Of a stretch of 64,000 nt of DNA, positions 9,966 through 19,689 are shown one piece after another. The translations under genes were made by a program, and so were the position numbers. The stretch is from contig JAJXYD010000001.1 in the NCBI GenBank assembly GCA_021780695.1, forward strand, positions 1 through 64,000, written 5' to 3'. Under the pieces are notes generated by a model. It worked only from the letters and a program-made list of their open reading frames with translations. It searched no databases and had not been told where the DNA came from. The DNA is from Deltaproteobacteria bacterium (GTDB lineage Bacteria; Desulfobacterota; Syntrophobacteria; Syntrophobacterales; Syntrophobacteraceae). Position 1 is the stretch's first letter; each line of letters opens with the position of its first letter.

Positions 9966-11447
9966 CTAAGCCTTATCGTATGGATAATGTATTTTTTGAT
10001 TATATGTTTGCGCATCGTGTTTTTTTATGGATTTTAACATTCCAGCGAAAGGTTCTATCTCTGGTATAACTACCATGGAAATACCTATATTTGTGCATAT
10101 TTTATTTAATCGATATCGCTTGTACATATCAGGTTTAAAACTTAGCCATAGTTGGTCGAAGCTATGGACGTCGTGAATAGTTGGTATATCACTTTCATGG
10201 CCTATGACAGGGTAGCCTGATATCCGCCTTCCAAGTAACTCATGGTCATCGTCTATAAAACCAATCATTCCTGCATTGTGAATACAGGAGGAAAGGCTTC
10301 TTCCTACTCGTCCAGCTCCATAAATGATAATTTTTTGGGTAGCTAAAATATTTTTCGAGTGGCCATTTTCCCATTTTATACGTATTAAAATCCGTGGAAG
10401 AAATATCAAAGGGAGAAGCACAAACCAGGTAATGGGTAGATGGTATAAAAAATCCCATCTTTGCGCAGTCATGATGGTTATAGCACTGGCAAAACACGCG
10501 AGGCTTGTGCAGAGGGTCAGGCGAAAAGAATCCGATAGGGAAAAATAGCGCGCCGATTGCCGGTAGCAGCCGCCAACATAGAATATCACTACGCAAAAGC
10601 CAGACGATAGGAGCCCCTCTCTCAAAAACAAGGCTCTATCGGTCACATCGGGCCACCCTGAACGCCGCATTACATACCCAAGACTCCAGGCAATCAGGAC
10701 GGCTGCGACATCGCAGACTACCAGGGGGGCGTCCGATTTGAGGAATCGACGCCAGTTGACCGCTCCAGCCACGCTCACCCAAACCCCCCGTATCATCCAG
10801 GAAATATCGGTAAAAAGGTTCGCCTTTTTAAAATAGACGAGATCGACCTGGGCTTTATGCTTGAAAAGCACCCTGCGGTAAAAGTTCTCAGGGGGTTCGT
10901 CCGGAGGGTACATACTGCTTTCATTGCGGAAAGCAATTTGGTTAGGTCCAAAGATGCCGGGAACGTATTGTAATAAATCTGCATATCGGCTCTCCAACAT
11001 GTCGGCAAATTGGCAGCTCTCGGGCCTTGGGCCCACAAAAGACATCTCGCCCCTCAGAATGTTCCACAGCTGGGGTAATTCATCGAATTTGAGCCTTTCG
11101 AGAATCGAGCCCAGAAATGTCATTCTTGAATCCCCCGCGGCCGTAACTGCGGGGCCCTTATCACCCCAGTTGGCAGGGAACTTGCGAAATTTGTACATTT
11201 TGAAACGCTTTCCGTGCAAACCGATTCTAACCTGGGTGAAAATGACGTTTCCGGGAGACTCGAGCCACAAAAGAGCGGAGATAACGCCTATTACAGGAGC
11301 TGCAATAAAGAAGGCAAGTATGGCTAAAACAATATCGAGTCCTCTTTTGCAGAAGCCATTCCAGTTGCGGATACGTAAATTGGATTTTAACGAATTGTCA
11401 TTTCCCTTTTCGTGGTAGTCGGCTTGAGCGTTTTTTGCCGTGTTCAT
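9966..11447 (-). CDS. Phosphoglycosyl transferase with permuted domain order (sugar transferase, then membrane/Rossmann region)
   Basis: About 493 residues. Residues about 35-250 are the bacterial sugar transferase domain: one membrane helix (GLDIVLAILAFFIAAPVIG), YKFRKFPAN, LKFDELPQLWNIL and SFVGPRPE. It would load the first sugar phosphate on undecaprenyl phosphate. The second half has about four membrane segments and then a Rossmann-like domain (KIIIYGAGRVGRSL, GFIDDD, GYPVIGHESDI). In the common WbaP/WcaJ layout the membrane and Rossmann parts precede the transferase; here they follow it. The start at 11447 has GGAG upstream. It is transcribed in the same direction as the sugar cluster. 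Confidence 0.85.
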   Translation of the reverse strand: MNTAKNAQADYHEKGNDNSLKSNLRIRNWNGFCKRGLDIVLAILAFFIAAPVIGVISALLWLESPGNVIFTQVRIGLHGKRFKMYKFRKFPANWGDKGPAVTAAGDSRMTFLGSILERLKFDELPQLWNILRGEMSFVGPRPESCQFADMLESRYADLLQYVPGIFGPNQIAFRNESSMYPPDEPPENFYRRVLFKHKAQVDLVYFKKANLFTDISWMIRGVWVSVAGAVNWRRFLKSDAPLVVCDVAAVLIAWSLGYVMRRSGWPDVTDRALFLREGLLSSGFCVVIFYVGGCYRQSARYFSLSDSFRLTLCTSLACFASAITIMTAQRWDFLYHLPITWFVLLPLIFLPRILIRIKWENGHSKNILATQKIIIYGAGRVGRSLSSCIHNAGMIGFIDDDHELLGRRISGYPVIGHESDIPTIHDVHSFDQLWLSFKPDMYKRYRLNKICTNIGISMVVIPEIEPFAGMLKSIKKHDAQTYNQKIHYPYDKA

Positions 11448-11578
11448 TTGCCTAACTCCATGGATAACCCGACACACCCTTCAAACAATCCTTCGTATTG
11501 CGTCCATTGAGTTCGATGATATTTCAATCGGTCCCAAAATGCAGGGTATGCGCAACACGTTGTGTGGCCGCTGATTTA

Positions 11579-11593
11579 AATGACAATGTCATT
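11579..11593. promoter_or_regulatory. Dyad symmetry upstream of the phosphoglycosyl transferase
   Basis: AATGACA and TGTCATT flank one central A, a perfect 7-bp inverted repeat about 130 bases upstream of the start at 11447. It could be an operator; no regulator is assigned. Confidence 0.3.
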
Positions 11594-11651
11594 GAATTTG
11601 AAGTACCAGGCACTGGCAAGGACTTTGCCTGCGGCACCCCGGGAAAGGGGA

Positions 11652-11845
11652 TAATGTTGTTGATTTAGGCTCACGCGAAGGCGCGAAAAAAGATATCAAA
11701 GAAACACAATAGGAAAGGTGTCCGGATTGACCTGAGAGATCCAGGCTTGAATTAGCCACCCAAGACCAGTGTGAAATCGCACTTTTCCCGGGTTCAATTT
11801 TCGCGTCTTCGCGTGGGACAAGCAGAGCTTAAGTCGACAGTATTG
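11652..11845 (+). mobile_element. MITE-like element, copy 2
   Basis: About 194 bases, same orientation as copy 1. The ends are TAATGTTGTTGATTTAGG and the inverse of CAATACTGTCGACTTAAG. The 11-base sequence GGGAAAGGGGA occurs directly on both sides (11641-11651 and 11846-11856), which I take as the target duplication. The internal hairpin has one change relative to copy 1 (AGTGTGA), converting a C-G pair to a U-G pair, so pairing in RNA is kept. It sits 19 bases from the stop codon of the minus-strand aminotransferase gene. Confidence 0.85.
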
Positions 11846-11864
11846 GGGAAAGGGGAGGGCGTCT

Positions 11865-12971
11865 TTAAAGGATTTTTTTTAAAGTTTCCACGACAAAGGC
11901 GCAGTCATCTTCGCTTAGCAGCGGATGCAGAGGCAGTGTCAGTTCTTTGGAGAAAAACTCTTCCGTATTGGGGAGTCCAACTTCGGCAAATCTGCTCCTA
12001 TAGTAAGAAAAGCAATGGATCGGAGGGTAGTGTATACTTGTCTGTATTCCTGATTCTTGCAATCCGTTCATTATCCGCGCCCTATCGGCTCCCCGCGGAA
12101 GCAGCACCACCTGCAGATGCGCCGCGGACGCCTTTTCGCCGCTAAATGGAACGCTTACAAGGGGCAAACTTTGGTAGATCAAGCGGCGATAGAAATTAGA
12201 CAATTGCCGCCTGCGCTCGTTCCACTCCAAGAGTCTGGCCAGTTGCACCATTCCCATCGCCGCCCGCAGTTCGTCCAGCCTGTAATTATACCCAAGCATC
12301 GTCACATCATAGGAGCTGGCATGCCCCCTGTGGCGCTCCAGCGTGCTCGATGTCATGGCGTGCGAGCGCAACCTTCTCATTTTCTCCAATGTCTTGCTCT
12401 CAGCGGCCATCACCATTCCGCCTTCAGCTGTCGTCATGTTTTTGTTGGTAAAGAAGCTGAAGGCGGTTGCATCGGACAATTTGCCCACCTGCTCCAGCCC
12501 CGGAGCGTGTGCCGCATCTTCGATGAGCCTTAGGCCGTAAGCATCGCAAAAGGATCTCCAGGATGTCATATCCACCGGGTAGCCGCCGTAATGCATAACG
12601 ATTACCCCCCTTGTTTGCCGCGTGAGCTTCTTTTGCGAATCCTTGAGCGAAATATGGGGCAGGTTTTCAGCTTCAATATCCACAAATACCGGTATGGCGC
12701 CCACGTAGCAAACGGCATTGGCCGTTGCAACAAAAGTCAGCGAGGGCACCAGCACCTCGTCGCCAGGGCCTATGCCAAGAGCCGCAAGACAAAGGTGCAG
12801 TCCTGCGGTGCAGGAATTAACGGCAACGGCATCCTCTGCGCCATGAAGTTTTGCGAATGCCCGCTCGAAAGCCACGACTCTTTCCCCCATCGTGAGCCAG
12901 CCGCTGTCGATAACCGAGCTCAACGCCTCTTTTTCTTCCTGGCAAAGAACGGGTTGGGCGATTGAGAGCAT
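11865..12971 (-). CDS. DegT/DnrJ/EryC1/StrS sugar aminotransferase
   Basis: 368 residues, the normal length for PLP-dependent sugar aminotransferases. Visible family landmarks are VNSCTAGLHLCLAALGIGPGDEVLVPSLTF, the PLP-phosphate region, DAAHAPG with the pyridine-nitrogen aspartate, FSFFTNKNMTTAEGG with the Schiff-base lysine, and GYNYRLDELRAA. It would transfer an amino group to a nucleotide-linked keto-sugar in the cytoplasm. AAAAGGA precedes the start. Which position is aminated cannot be read from sequence. It is the last gene before MITE copy 2 and is followed upstream by the nucleotidyltransferase gene. A second, distinct DegT enzyme is at 21654. Confidence 0.9.
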   Translation of the reverse strand: MLSIAQPVLCQEEKEALSSVIDSGWLTMGERVVAFERAFAKLHGAEDAVAVNSCTAGLHLCLAALGIGPGDEVLVPSLTFVATANAVCYVGAIPVFVDIEAENLPHISLKDSQKKLTRQTRGVIVMHYGGYPVDMTSWRSFCDAYGLRLIEDAAHAPGLEQVGKLSDATAFSFFTNKNMTTAEGGMVMAAESKTLEKMRRLRSHAMTSSTLERHRGHASSYDVTMLGYNYRLDELRAAMGMVQLARLLEWNERRRQLSNFYRRLIYQSLPLVSVPFSGEKASAAHLQVVLLPRGADRARIMNGLQESGIQTSIHYPPIHCFSYYRSRFAEVGLPNTEEFFSKELTLPLHPLLSEDDCAFVVETLKKIL

Positions 12972-13025
12972 AAAAGAATCCTTTTCTACCGGCTCCTGGT
13001 GGTTTATTCATTTGCCAGTCGACAT

Positions 13026-13733
13026 TTAACAGCCGGTAAAGACAACCTCATTTTTTAAAAAGGTTTCCTGGGCGCACTGGAAGTCTTCCTCTCGGCCGAT
13101 ATCCATCCAGAGCCCTGTGTGGTCGTAAGTGCATACAGGCAAATTTTTCTCCAGCATTCGGTACATTAAATCATCGAAGCCAAAGGGAACGCCATTGGGA
13201 ATAAGTTCGAGAATTTTGGGTTCGAGGCAATAGATACCCATGCTGACGCGAAATTTTAGTTCGGGCTTCTCGCGAAAGGAGGTTACGCATCCGTTATCGC
13301 AGTCAAGGACTCCCAAATCCACTTTAACGTCTTTAAGAGTGGTGGCGATGGTAACAAGACAGTTTTGTTTTTTGTGATGCGCGATAAAATCGCGCAACTG
13401 CAGATCTGTTATAAGGTCGCCGTTTAGCACAAGAAATGTCTCGGCCAGTTGCTCTTTAATAAGAAGCAGGGGGCCTATTGTGCCAAGCGGCTTAGGTTCT
13501 TCGCTGTAAGAAATATCCATATCCCATTGTCTGCCGTCTCCGCAAAGGGAGCGGATAAGATGGCCAAGATAGCCGATAGTAATGGATACGTCCTGTATTC
13601 CGTTTCTACACAGCCATTTTAGAAGCATTTCGATTACGGGGTATTCGCCAACAGGCATGAGGGGTTTTGGAAGCACCAGGGTATAGGGTCTCAAACGCGA
13701 TCCTTTGCCGCCCGCCTGAATCACCGCTCTCAT
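13026..13733 (-). CDS. Sugar-nucleotide pyrophosphorylase (NTP transferase family)
   Basis: About 235 residues, one GT-A-like nucleotidyltransferase domain: VIQAGGKGSRLRPYT with the signature pyrophosphorylase loop, PKPLMPVGEYPVIE with the catalytic lysine, and LNGDLITD for metal binding. It forms an NDP-sugar from a sugar 1-phosphate; closest in length to the short RmlA/mannose-1-phosphate guanylyltransferase-like enzymes. Two start codons occur; 13733 is preferred because AAGGAG is then six bases upstream. It is in line with the epimerase gene, 21 bases downstream of it. The sugar is not determined. Confidence 0.85.
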   Translation of the reverse strand: MRAVIQAGGKGSRLRPYTLVLPKPLMPVGEYPVIEMLLKWLCRNGIQDVSITIGYLGHLIRSLCGDGRQWDMDISYSEEPKPLGTIGPLLLIKEQLAETFLVLNGDLITDLQLRDFIAHHKKQNCLVTIATTLKDVKVDLGVLDCDNGCVTSFREKPELKFRVSMGIYCLEPKILELIPNGVPFGFDDLMYRMLEKNLPVCTYDHTGLWMDIGREEDFQCAQETFLKNEVVFTGC

Positions 13734-13754
13734 ATTCATCTCCTTGCGGTTGTG

Positions 13755-14753
13755 TTACCGGAGGTCGAAGCTATTTTTATCGAGGTTTGCTCCATACCAG
13801 GCCAGGGTCAGTTTGAGGCCATCTTCCAAGCAAACTTTTGGGTGGTAGTTAAGCAGGTTTTTCGCAGTGAGGGTGTCGGGGCAGCGGCGTTTGATCGGGT
13901 CGTTGCAAGCCGGTTTTACCTGGATGCGTGCGCCTGGCCTCAACGCTTTTAGAATGCGTTTAGCCAGCTCCAGGATCGATACCTCTTCACTGTTATTTCC
14001 AATATTTATCGTTTTATCATCGGCCTGTCGCGTGCGCATGGCCGAAATGGTTCCATCGACCGCATCCGAGACATAGCAGAAGGCTCTGCTGTGATCGGCC
14101 GAGTAGACTACGAGCGGATCCTGGCCCTCGACTACAGCTCTTTGGAAAAGTTCGGGAATTACATGCTCGCGTCCCATTCTGGGACCATATACGTTATGAT
14201 AGCGAAGGATCACAAAAGGCCTGTTAAAAAAACGGCAGTACTGTATGACGGCTAATTCACCGAAAATCTTGCTCCCGGCATAGGAGCTGCGAGGATTTTC
14301 AAGGTCTGTAAGCGCTAGAGGGATCTTTTCCGGAGTTGGAAACGGAAGCTCTAAAATGTGTTGAGTCCATGCATATGTTTCGCTGGTTGAAGAAAACAGC
14401 AATTTCCCATTTTCGCATTTGCAAAACCAGTCGAGCATATGCAAGGTTGCCAGTGCGTTTACTCTCACTACCTCGGTTGGATTACCGAGGACGTTTTTTA
14501 CGCCAATTACTGCCCCAAGGTGATAGATTTCGTCAAAATCCTTGTCAAGGCTCTGGTAGGTCGCTGGATTGGTGAGATCGGCGGATCGCAGTTTGATGTT
14601 TGATCTTTGCAATAGCAAGCGCAGGTCATTATCCAATCGGCCTCGTGAAAAATTATCGAGGAGCAAAATCTCGTTGGAGAGGGATTTGGAAAGTCGGTCT
14701 GCCAGGTGGAATCCGATAAATCCCGCTCCGCCGCTAATTAAGATCTTGCCCAT
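13755..14753 (-). CDS. NAD-dependent nucleotide-sugar epimerase/dehydratase
   Basis: About 332 residues, an extended short-chain dehydrogenase: ILISGGAGFIGFHLADRL for NAD binding, the serine region LLFSSTSETYA, and SSYAGSKIFGE holding the catalytic Tyr-x-x-x-Lys. The family includes UDP-glucuronate decarboxylases and 4-epimerases; this sequence is nearest to the former by eye, but I would not fix the reaction. The start at 14753 gives a full Rossmann N-terminus and overlaps the upstream dehydrogenase gene by 16 bases, which suggests translational coupling. The longer frame upstream is only the overlap in another frame. Confidence 0.85.
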   Translation of the reverse strand: MGKILISGGAGFIGFHLADRLSKSLSNEILLLDNFSRGRLDNDLRLLLQRSNIKLRSADLTNPATYQSLDKDFDEIYHLGAVIGVKNVLGNPTEVVRVNALATLHMLDWFCKCENGKLLFSSTSETYAWTQHILELPFPTPEKIPLALTDLENPRSSYAGSKIFGELAVIQYCRFFNRPFVILRYHNVYGPRMGREHVIPELFQRAVVEGQDPLVVYSADHSRAFCYVSDAVDGTISAMRTRQADDKTINIGNNSEEVSILELAKRILKALRPGARIQVKPACNDPIKRRCPDTLTAKNLLNYHPKVCLEDGLKLTLAWYGANLDKNSFDLR

Positions 14754-16276
14754 GTTTGTATCCTTTTGTGATAGCCTCTGGCTCGCCAGTGCCCCTTGCC
14801 GACACCGATCAAAGCGCACCCCAAGCCGTGGAGTTGCGCTGCCCTGGAGTCGCAAATAACGTTTTGGGCATCCACTATGAGAGGGGGGCTTGGCCGGCTT
14901 TGCGAAAGCTTTTGGGCATCCAGGTCGAGGTATTCGCCGTGGGCAGTTGTGAAGATGATCAACTGGGCGGTGCCAAGGCAGTCTGTTAGATTGGCAAGAA
15001 GTTGCGCCTTGGGCCTTTGCGGCCATGCATGGGCTATGGGGTCATGGACGGTTACTTTCGCTCCGGCTTTTAAGAGTTCGTCATAGAGAAGCTCCCCTGG
15101 CGAGTTCCTGGTATCGGGTACGCCCGGAAGGTAGGAAAGACCGCAAATAAGGACCCGGATACCCTCCAGCGGTCCCCCCATTATTTCTTGAGCCAGTTCC
15201 AGGGTGTGCAGCGGCATGCGGTAATTGATCCCGATAGCCTCAAGAGTCATGCCCAATGTAATGTCCAAATCGAATAAATTGGTAAGAGACCATTGCGCAA
15301 GCAGGGAATCTTTTGTAAGGCAATAGCCGCCCACGCCAAAGCCGGGAAATCTCATGTTGCAGTGGGTGCCGCTTCTTACCCGGATGGAGTCGATTACGGA
15401 AAATAGGTCTACTCCTATGCGCTCTGCCAGCAAAGTCCACTCATAGATCAAGGCGATATTTGCGGATCTGTAGGAGTTTTCTAGAAGTTTTCCCAGTTCG
15501 CAGCCCTCCAGGGTCTCCAGTTCACAGAGCGGGAATTCTTTTGTCTCGATAACTGTAGAGAGGAACTCGCGGGCCTTGCATGCCGCTTCAGCGCTGTTGG
15601 CAGAAAAGGTGCGCCAGAACCTCGTGATGGAGTCCACATATTTAGGCCCCGGCATCACCCGCTCGTAGCAATAAGCCAGCTGAGGCTCCTTATAAAAACC
15701 CCGCTTTGCAAATTCCTCGCGCAAAGCCGGCAAAATCAGTTGCTGCGAGGCTCCAATGGGAACTGTTGTTTCTACCACAATGAGGGCTCCCGGATTGACC
15801 AGATGGCCGATTCGGGCTATGGCGGCCTTAAACGAGCCGGTATCCACCTCGATTTTTCCGGCCTCTGTTTGCGTTCTATCCTTTACATCGATGGGTATGT
15901 TTACTACGAGGATATCGGCAAGTGCATATACTTCATCGTAAAAAGTGCAGCAGAGGTTGTGATTTTCACTCGCCCCGCGTTTTATAAGTTCTGATAATTT
16001 CGGGTCCGGTGAATCCACAGGAGATAACCCGGCATTTATTGCATTTATCTTGGAAAGCCCCTGCTCTGTGTCCAAGTCAACGCCGATCACAAAATATAGT
16101 GGACGCTGATCGGTGCCCACCCCCCCTGCAATAGCGGCCGAAACCGCACAGCCTACAAACCCCAGGCCTTGGACCACTACGACTTTTCGGCCCGTTTTCT
16201 TAAAAATCTCAGCCCTGGAAAATATCTCGCCTAGTTGTGGCATGGATGAAAGGAACTTTTTTAGAGGCAAATGCAT
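14738..16276 (-). CDS. UDP-sugar 6-dehydrogenase (UDP-glucose/GDP-mannose dehydrogenase family)
   Basis: 512 residues. N-terminal NAD domain (VVVVQGLGFVGCAVSAA), the ETTVPIGAS segment, and the catalytic cysteine motif GVGGYCLTKDS near residue 310, then the UDP-binding third domain (GLSYLPGVPDTRNSP). It oxidises C6 of a UDP-sugar to the uronic acid with two NAD. Together with WbpB/D-, WbpE- and WecB/WbpI-like genes in the same cluster the likely substrate is UDP-GlcNAc or UDP-ManNAc. It is longer than the usual 430 residues because of an N-terminal extension and internal insertions. It overlaps the downstream epimerase gene. Confidence 0.88.
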   Translation of the reverse strand: MHLPLKKFLSSMPQLGEIFSRAEIFKKTGRKVVVVQGLGFVGCAVSAAIAGGVGTDQRPLYFVIGVDLDTEQGLSKINAINAGLSPVDSPDPKLSELIKRGASENHNLCCTFYDEVYALADILVVNIPIDVKDRTQTEAGKIEVDTGSFKAAIARIGHLVNPGALIVVETTVPIGASQQLILPALREEFAKRGFYKEPQLAYCYERVMPGPKYVDSITRFWRTFSANSAEAACKAREFLSTVIETKEFPLCELETLEGCELGKLLENSYRSANIALIYEWTLLAERIGVDLFSVIDSIRVRSGTHCNMRFPGFGVGGYCLTKDSLLAQWSLTNLFDLDITLGMTLEAIGINYRMPLHTLELAQEIMGGPLEGIRVLICGLSYLPGVPDTRNSPGELLYDELLKAGAKVTVHDPIAHAWPQRPKAQLLANLTDCLGTAQLIIFTTAHGEYLDLDAQKLSQSRPSPPLIVDAQNVICDSRAAQLHGLGCALIGVGKGHWRARGYHKRIQTWARS

Positions 16277-16358
16277 TTGCCGTTTGTGAATCCATTAGGA
16301 TGGGCTCAAACTTATCGGAACTTACATCGGCCCAATCGTTAATGCGTTTTTAGAATCG

Positions 16359-17582
16359 CTACGATAGGTAATCGATAAATTTTGCGGCAAGGACTTTGTA
16401 ATCATTTCCGGCTCTTAGATAGCGTTTGCCACGGAGCCCCATCTCGATTCTTTGCGGCTCATCCAAACACATCAATTCCCTTATCGCTTCGGCAACCGCT
16501 GATGGGCTTTCCGCGGGCACTGATATGCCGCAGTGAGCCAGGGACACCATGTCGTTTGATGCTTCGATAGCCCCTATTACGGGTTTTGCCGCCATCATGT
16601 AATCCATAAGTTTGTTGGGGCTTATGCCGAAACGAAATAGGGGCGATTTTTTAAGACCTATGTACAAGGCGTCCATCCTGGAGAGCAATTGCGGTATGCA
16701 GGATTTGGCAACAGGAGGCAAAAAGACCATATTGGTCAACCCCTTTTGTCTTGCCAAATATTGAATTTTTTCCTTTTCCGGCCCCTGGCCAACCAGCACC
16801 ATGGTAACCTGACTCGATTCCAGCAGGCTGGCGGCCTCCACAAGGGTGTTCAGGCCGTTGGCAATACCATGAGCGCCCGCATAGCCCAGTACGAACTCGC
16901 CTTGTGCGTGGAGCCCGTTTAGCGCGCGCTCATGCATTTGCGGAAGCCGCTCTGAGGCCGACTCCCATTCATCGCAAGCGATGCCGTTGGGGATATGGCG
17001 AAACTTGGACGGGGCCATGCCTCGTTTGACCAGATGCCGGTCTGCGTTGGGCAGAAGAGAGACCACCAAGTCGGCGTTTTTGCAGGCGAAGTCTTCGGCC
17101 CATTGCATCAGCAGGATGAAGGGATGTGCCTGAGACATCCCTCCCAGTTCAATAAGCGAGAGGGGCCAGAGGTCATGGACTTCATAGATAAGCTTTGCGC
17201 GGCTTTTCTTTGCGATCAGAAACGCGGGCAGGTTGTCCAGAGGGTAGGTCGAAGAGGCTATTACGACGTCCGGCCGAAGCCCGGCAAGCCGTTGCGTATT
17301 GGTCATGAGCCGGAAGACGAAGGCGAACATGTTTGCGGCCCGCCGCCAGTCATTTTTTTGGTAGCGCGGTGTTTTCACCCACAGGTAAGAAATTCCGTCG
17401 ATTTGCTCATATCTTGCCGTGCCCCGAACACGCGGAGAAACACGTCGCATATGCGAAACGGAGGCGGCCACTATGCAGGGCCAATGGTTGGAACGTTTCC
17501 ACTCGCGTGCAAGATAAAAGGGCCTGTACTCCATGCCATGCCTGGGGGAGCCCGCGTAATGGTTGATGGTAAGAATATTCAT
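16359..17582 (-). CDS. GT4 glycosyltransferase, WbuB-like
   Basis: About 407 residues. The N-terminus (ILTINHYAGSPRHGMEYRPF) and YEVHDLWPLSLIELGG are typical of WbuB-type transferases that add N-acetyl-fucosamine-like sugars. The C-terminal half carries YAGAHGIANGLNTLVEAA, VGQGPEK and FGISPNKLMDYMMAAKPVIG. It would act at the inner membrane face on a lipid-linked acceptor. Its start codon overlaps the stop of the upstream 2-epimerase gene (ATGA), which fixes the start at 17582 and suggests coupling. Donor sugar is inferred only from family resemblance. Confidence 0.88.
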   Translation of the reverse strand: MNILTINHYAGSPRHGMEYRPFYLAREWKRSNHWPCIVAASVSHMRRVSPRVRGTARYEQIDGISYLWVKTPRYQKNDWRRAANMFAFVFRLMTNTQRLAGLRPDVVIASSTYPLDNLPAFLIAKKSRAKLIYEVHDLWPLSLIELGGMSQAHPFILLMQWAEDFACKNADLVVSLLPNADRHLVKRGMAPSKFRHIPNGIACDEWESASERLPQMHERALNGLHAQGEFVLGYAGAHGIANGLNTLVEAASLLESSQVTMVLVGQGPEKEKIQYLARQKGLTNMVFLPPVAKSCIPQLLSRMDALYIGLKKSPLFRFGISPNKLMDYMMAAKPVIGAIEASNDMVSLAHCGISVPAESPSAVAEAIRELMCLDEPQRIEMGLRGKRYLRAGNDYKVLAAKFIDYLS

Positions 17583-18673
17583 GAGGGATGTCCACCAAGT
17601 AAAATTTCGATAATTTTTTCGGCCGCCTTTCCGTCTCCATAGGGAGAGCCATTTTGTCCGCTGTGTCCAAGACGCGATGTGATGGCCTCGCAAATCGCCT
17701 TGCCCTCCACAGGTTTTACCACCTTGTTCCAGCCAAGCTCGACCAGTTCCACCCATTCGGTTTCCTCGCGCAAGGTGATGCACGGCACACGATGGAAAAA
17801 TGCTTCCTTCTGCACGCCGCCCGAATCCGTGGCGATAACCGATGCGTTTTTCTCTAACATTGTCATGTCCAGATAGCCCGCGGGCCCGGTAATCTGAAAG
17901 TTCCTGCCGATTTTGCCCGAAAAGCCTGCCCGTGCAAGAGCATTGCGGGTGCGGGGGTGTAGAGGTAAAATCACCGGCATGCTGGAAGCGGCGCGATTTA
18001 GTCCTTCAAATATTGCGCTGAGCCTGGAGACGTCATCGCAATTTTCTGCCCTGTGCACTGTGGCAAGAATATAGTTTTTGGGAGCTAAACCCAGCTGTGA
18101 AAGTATTTTACTCTCACATTGGGCCTTGGCTCCGTAGCGAATTGCCACATCAAACATCACGTCTCCCACCAGAAATATTCTATCCTCCGCAATGCCTTCC
18201 CTGATTAGATTGGCGGTGGCTTTGCGCGTGGGCGCAAAGAGCCTGTCGGCTGCGTGATCGGTTAAGATACGGTTGATCTCCTCGGGCATTTGGCGGTTAA
18301 ATGAGCGCAGCCCGGCCTCGATATGCGCCAGCGGGATATTTAGTTTGGCAGCCGCAAGAGCTCCGGCCAGAGTCGAGTTGGTATCCCCGTATACGATGGT
18401 GCAGTCGGGGTTTTCCTGTCTTAGAACCCCCTCGATCCCCGCGAGCATCCTTGCGGTCTGTGCGCCGTGACATCCCGATCCAACCCCGAGGTGGTGCTTA
18501 AAGGCGGGCAGGTCGAGTTGCTCGAAAAATATCTCCGACATTTCCTTATCGTAATGCTGTCCGGTGTTGACCACAATTTCCTCTACGCCGTCCATGGCCT
18601 TAAGCTTTAAGGAAATGGAAGCCGCCTTGATAAATTGCGGACGGGTACCGACAATTGTCACAAATCTGGCCAT
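17579..18673 (-). CDS. wecB: UDP-N-acetylglucosamine 2-epimerase family (WecB/WbpI-like)
   Basis: About 364 residues. Landmarks: VTIVGTRPQFIKAA, VVNTGQHYDKEMS, VYGDTNSTLAGALAA, HIEAGLRSFNRQMPEEINR with catalytic acidic residues, and ATDSGGVQKEA for nucleotide binding. It inverts C2 of UDP-GlcNAc or, in the WbpI subgroup, of UDP-2,3-diacetamido-glucuronate; the WbpB/D/E genes nearby favour the latter or both. ATG at 18673 is chosen; a TTG at 18688 overlapping the preceding stop is possible. It is coupled to the WbuB-like gene by an ATGA overlap. Confidence 0.92.
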   Translation of the reverse strand: MARFVTIVGTRPQFIKAASISLKLKAMDGVEEIVVNTGQHYDKEMSEIFFEQLDLPAFKHHLGVGSGCHGAQTARMLAGIEGVLRQENPDCTIVYGDTNSTLAGALAAAKLNIPLAHIEAGLRSFNRQMPEEINRILTDHAADRLFAPTRKATANLIREGIAEDRIFLVGDVMFDVAIRYGAKAQCESKILSQLGLAPKNYILATVHRAENCDDVSRLSAIFEGLNRAASSMPVILPLHPRTRNALARAGFSGKIGRNFQITGPAGYLDMTMLEKNASVIATDSGGVQKEAFFHRVPCITLREETEWVELVELGWNKVVKPVEGKAICEAITSRLGHSGQNGSPYGDGKAAEKIIEILLGGHPS

Positions 18674-18684
18674 AGCCCTGTGTC

Positions 18685-19689
18685 TCAATAGGAATGGGTT
18701 CTATGCGCAAGCTTCATGTCGTTGTAGACTGATAAAACCCTTCGGCAAATGTTTTCGTTATCCAGAAGGTATCTCATTTTCTCCCGGCCCTCGGAGCGGC
18801 GACCGGCGGCAAGAACTTTTATGAGAGTCCGGGAGATTGCCCCCGGCTCTCTTGGGGTCATGTAACAGTTGCTTAGCCCGGAAATGATAGCTCCAATATC
18901 TCCTGCCTCCACGGCCACAACGGGCACATTGCACGCTACGGCTTCCTTTACGATATTGGGCGAACCCTCTTTTTGGGAAGTTACAAGCAAGACATCCGCG
19001 GCATTTATGTAGAGGGGTACTTCGCTAAAAGCCACGCGGGTAAGAAGCAGCAGGGACGCTTTGGGAAAAAATCCCCGTACAAGCCCAAAGCTTCGTTCGG
19101 CCAGATCGCGTCTTTTCACAGGGTCTGCCCCGCTATCACAAAACAGGATGTATCGGGCATCCTCGCAAAGGCCCAGCTTTTTTCTTGCCTCCTGTTTATC
19201 CATGGGGAAAAAACGGTTGTAATCGACCCCGCTGGGAATAACCGAGGCCTTTTGTGCCCGGCTTCCCAAAAATGAAAGGAGATTTTTTGAAACAACTATG
19301 CATGCCCCACATTTTGCCGCCGCCAGTCTGGAGCATTGTACACCGGTCCAATAACGGATTTTTTCTCCATGGTTTTGGGCAAATCCCCCGTGAAGATCGG
19401 TCCCCCGATAGGTGATTACGCACCTTCTGCCTGCTGCCAATGAGCCCAGCAAACCTTGAACGCCTCCGTACTGAACGTGGAGGATGTCGAATTTTCCTTC
19501 CAGGAAAAGCCGCCGAATTTTTGGATAAGCTCCCAGGTAGACTCTTTGCCCCAGCGCCTGCCTTTTAAGGTGGAGCACATGGACATCCAGGCCGAGCTTT
19601 CTTAGTCCTTGGACCTGCACCCCGATAGCTGGTCCTTCCCAGGGCTTTTCGGCCGAAGGGTAGGCGTTACAGACCGTTAGTATCCTCAC
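18685..19689 (-). CDS. GT4 glycosyltransferase
   Basis: 334 residues, a compact GT-B enzyme. The N-terminus ([19 protein letters not shown]) and [11 protein letters not shown] belong to the acceptor half; [29 protein letters not shown] and [23 protein letters not shown], with an intact E-x7-E pair, to the donor half. The GTG start has GGGAGG upstream and lies 23 bases inside the end of the WbpB-WbpD fusion gene. The donor and acceptor are unknown; the cluster suggests addition of one residue of the repeating unit. Confidence 0.88.
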   Translation of the reverse strand: MRILTVCNAYPSAEKPWEGPAIGVQVQGLRKLGLDVHVLHLKRQALGQRVYLGAYPKIRRLFLEGKFDILHVQYGGVQGLLGSLAAGRRCVITYRGTDLHGGFAQNHGEKIRYWTGVQCSRLAAAKCGACIVVSKNLLSFLGSRAQKASVIPSGVDYNRFFPMDKQEARKKLGLCEDARYILFCDSGADPVKRRDLAERSFGLVRGFFPKASLLLLTRVAFSEVPLYINAADVLLVTSQKEGSPNIVKEAVACNVPVVAVEAGDIGAIISGLSNCYMTPREPGAISRTLIKVLAAGRRSEGREKMRYLLDNENICRRVLSVYNDMKLAHRTHSY

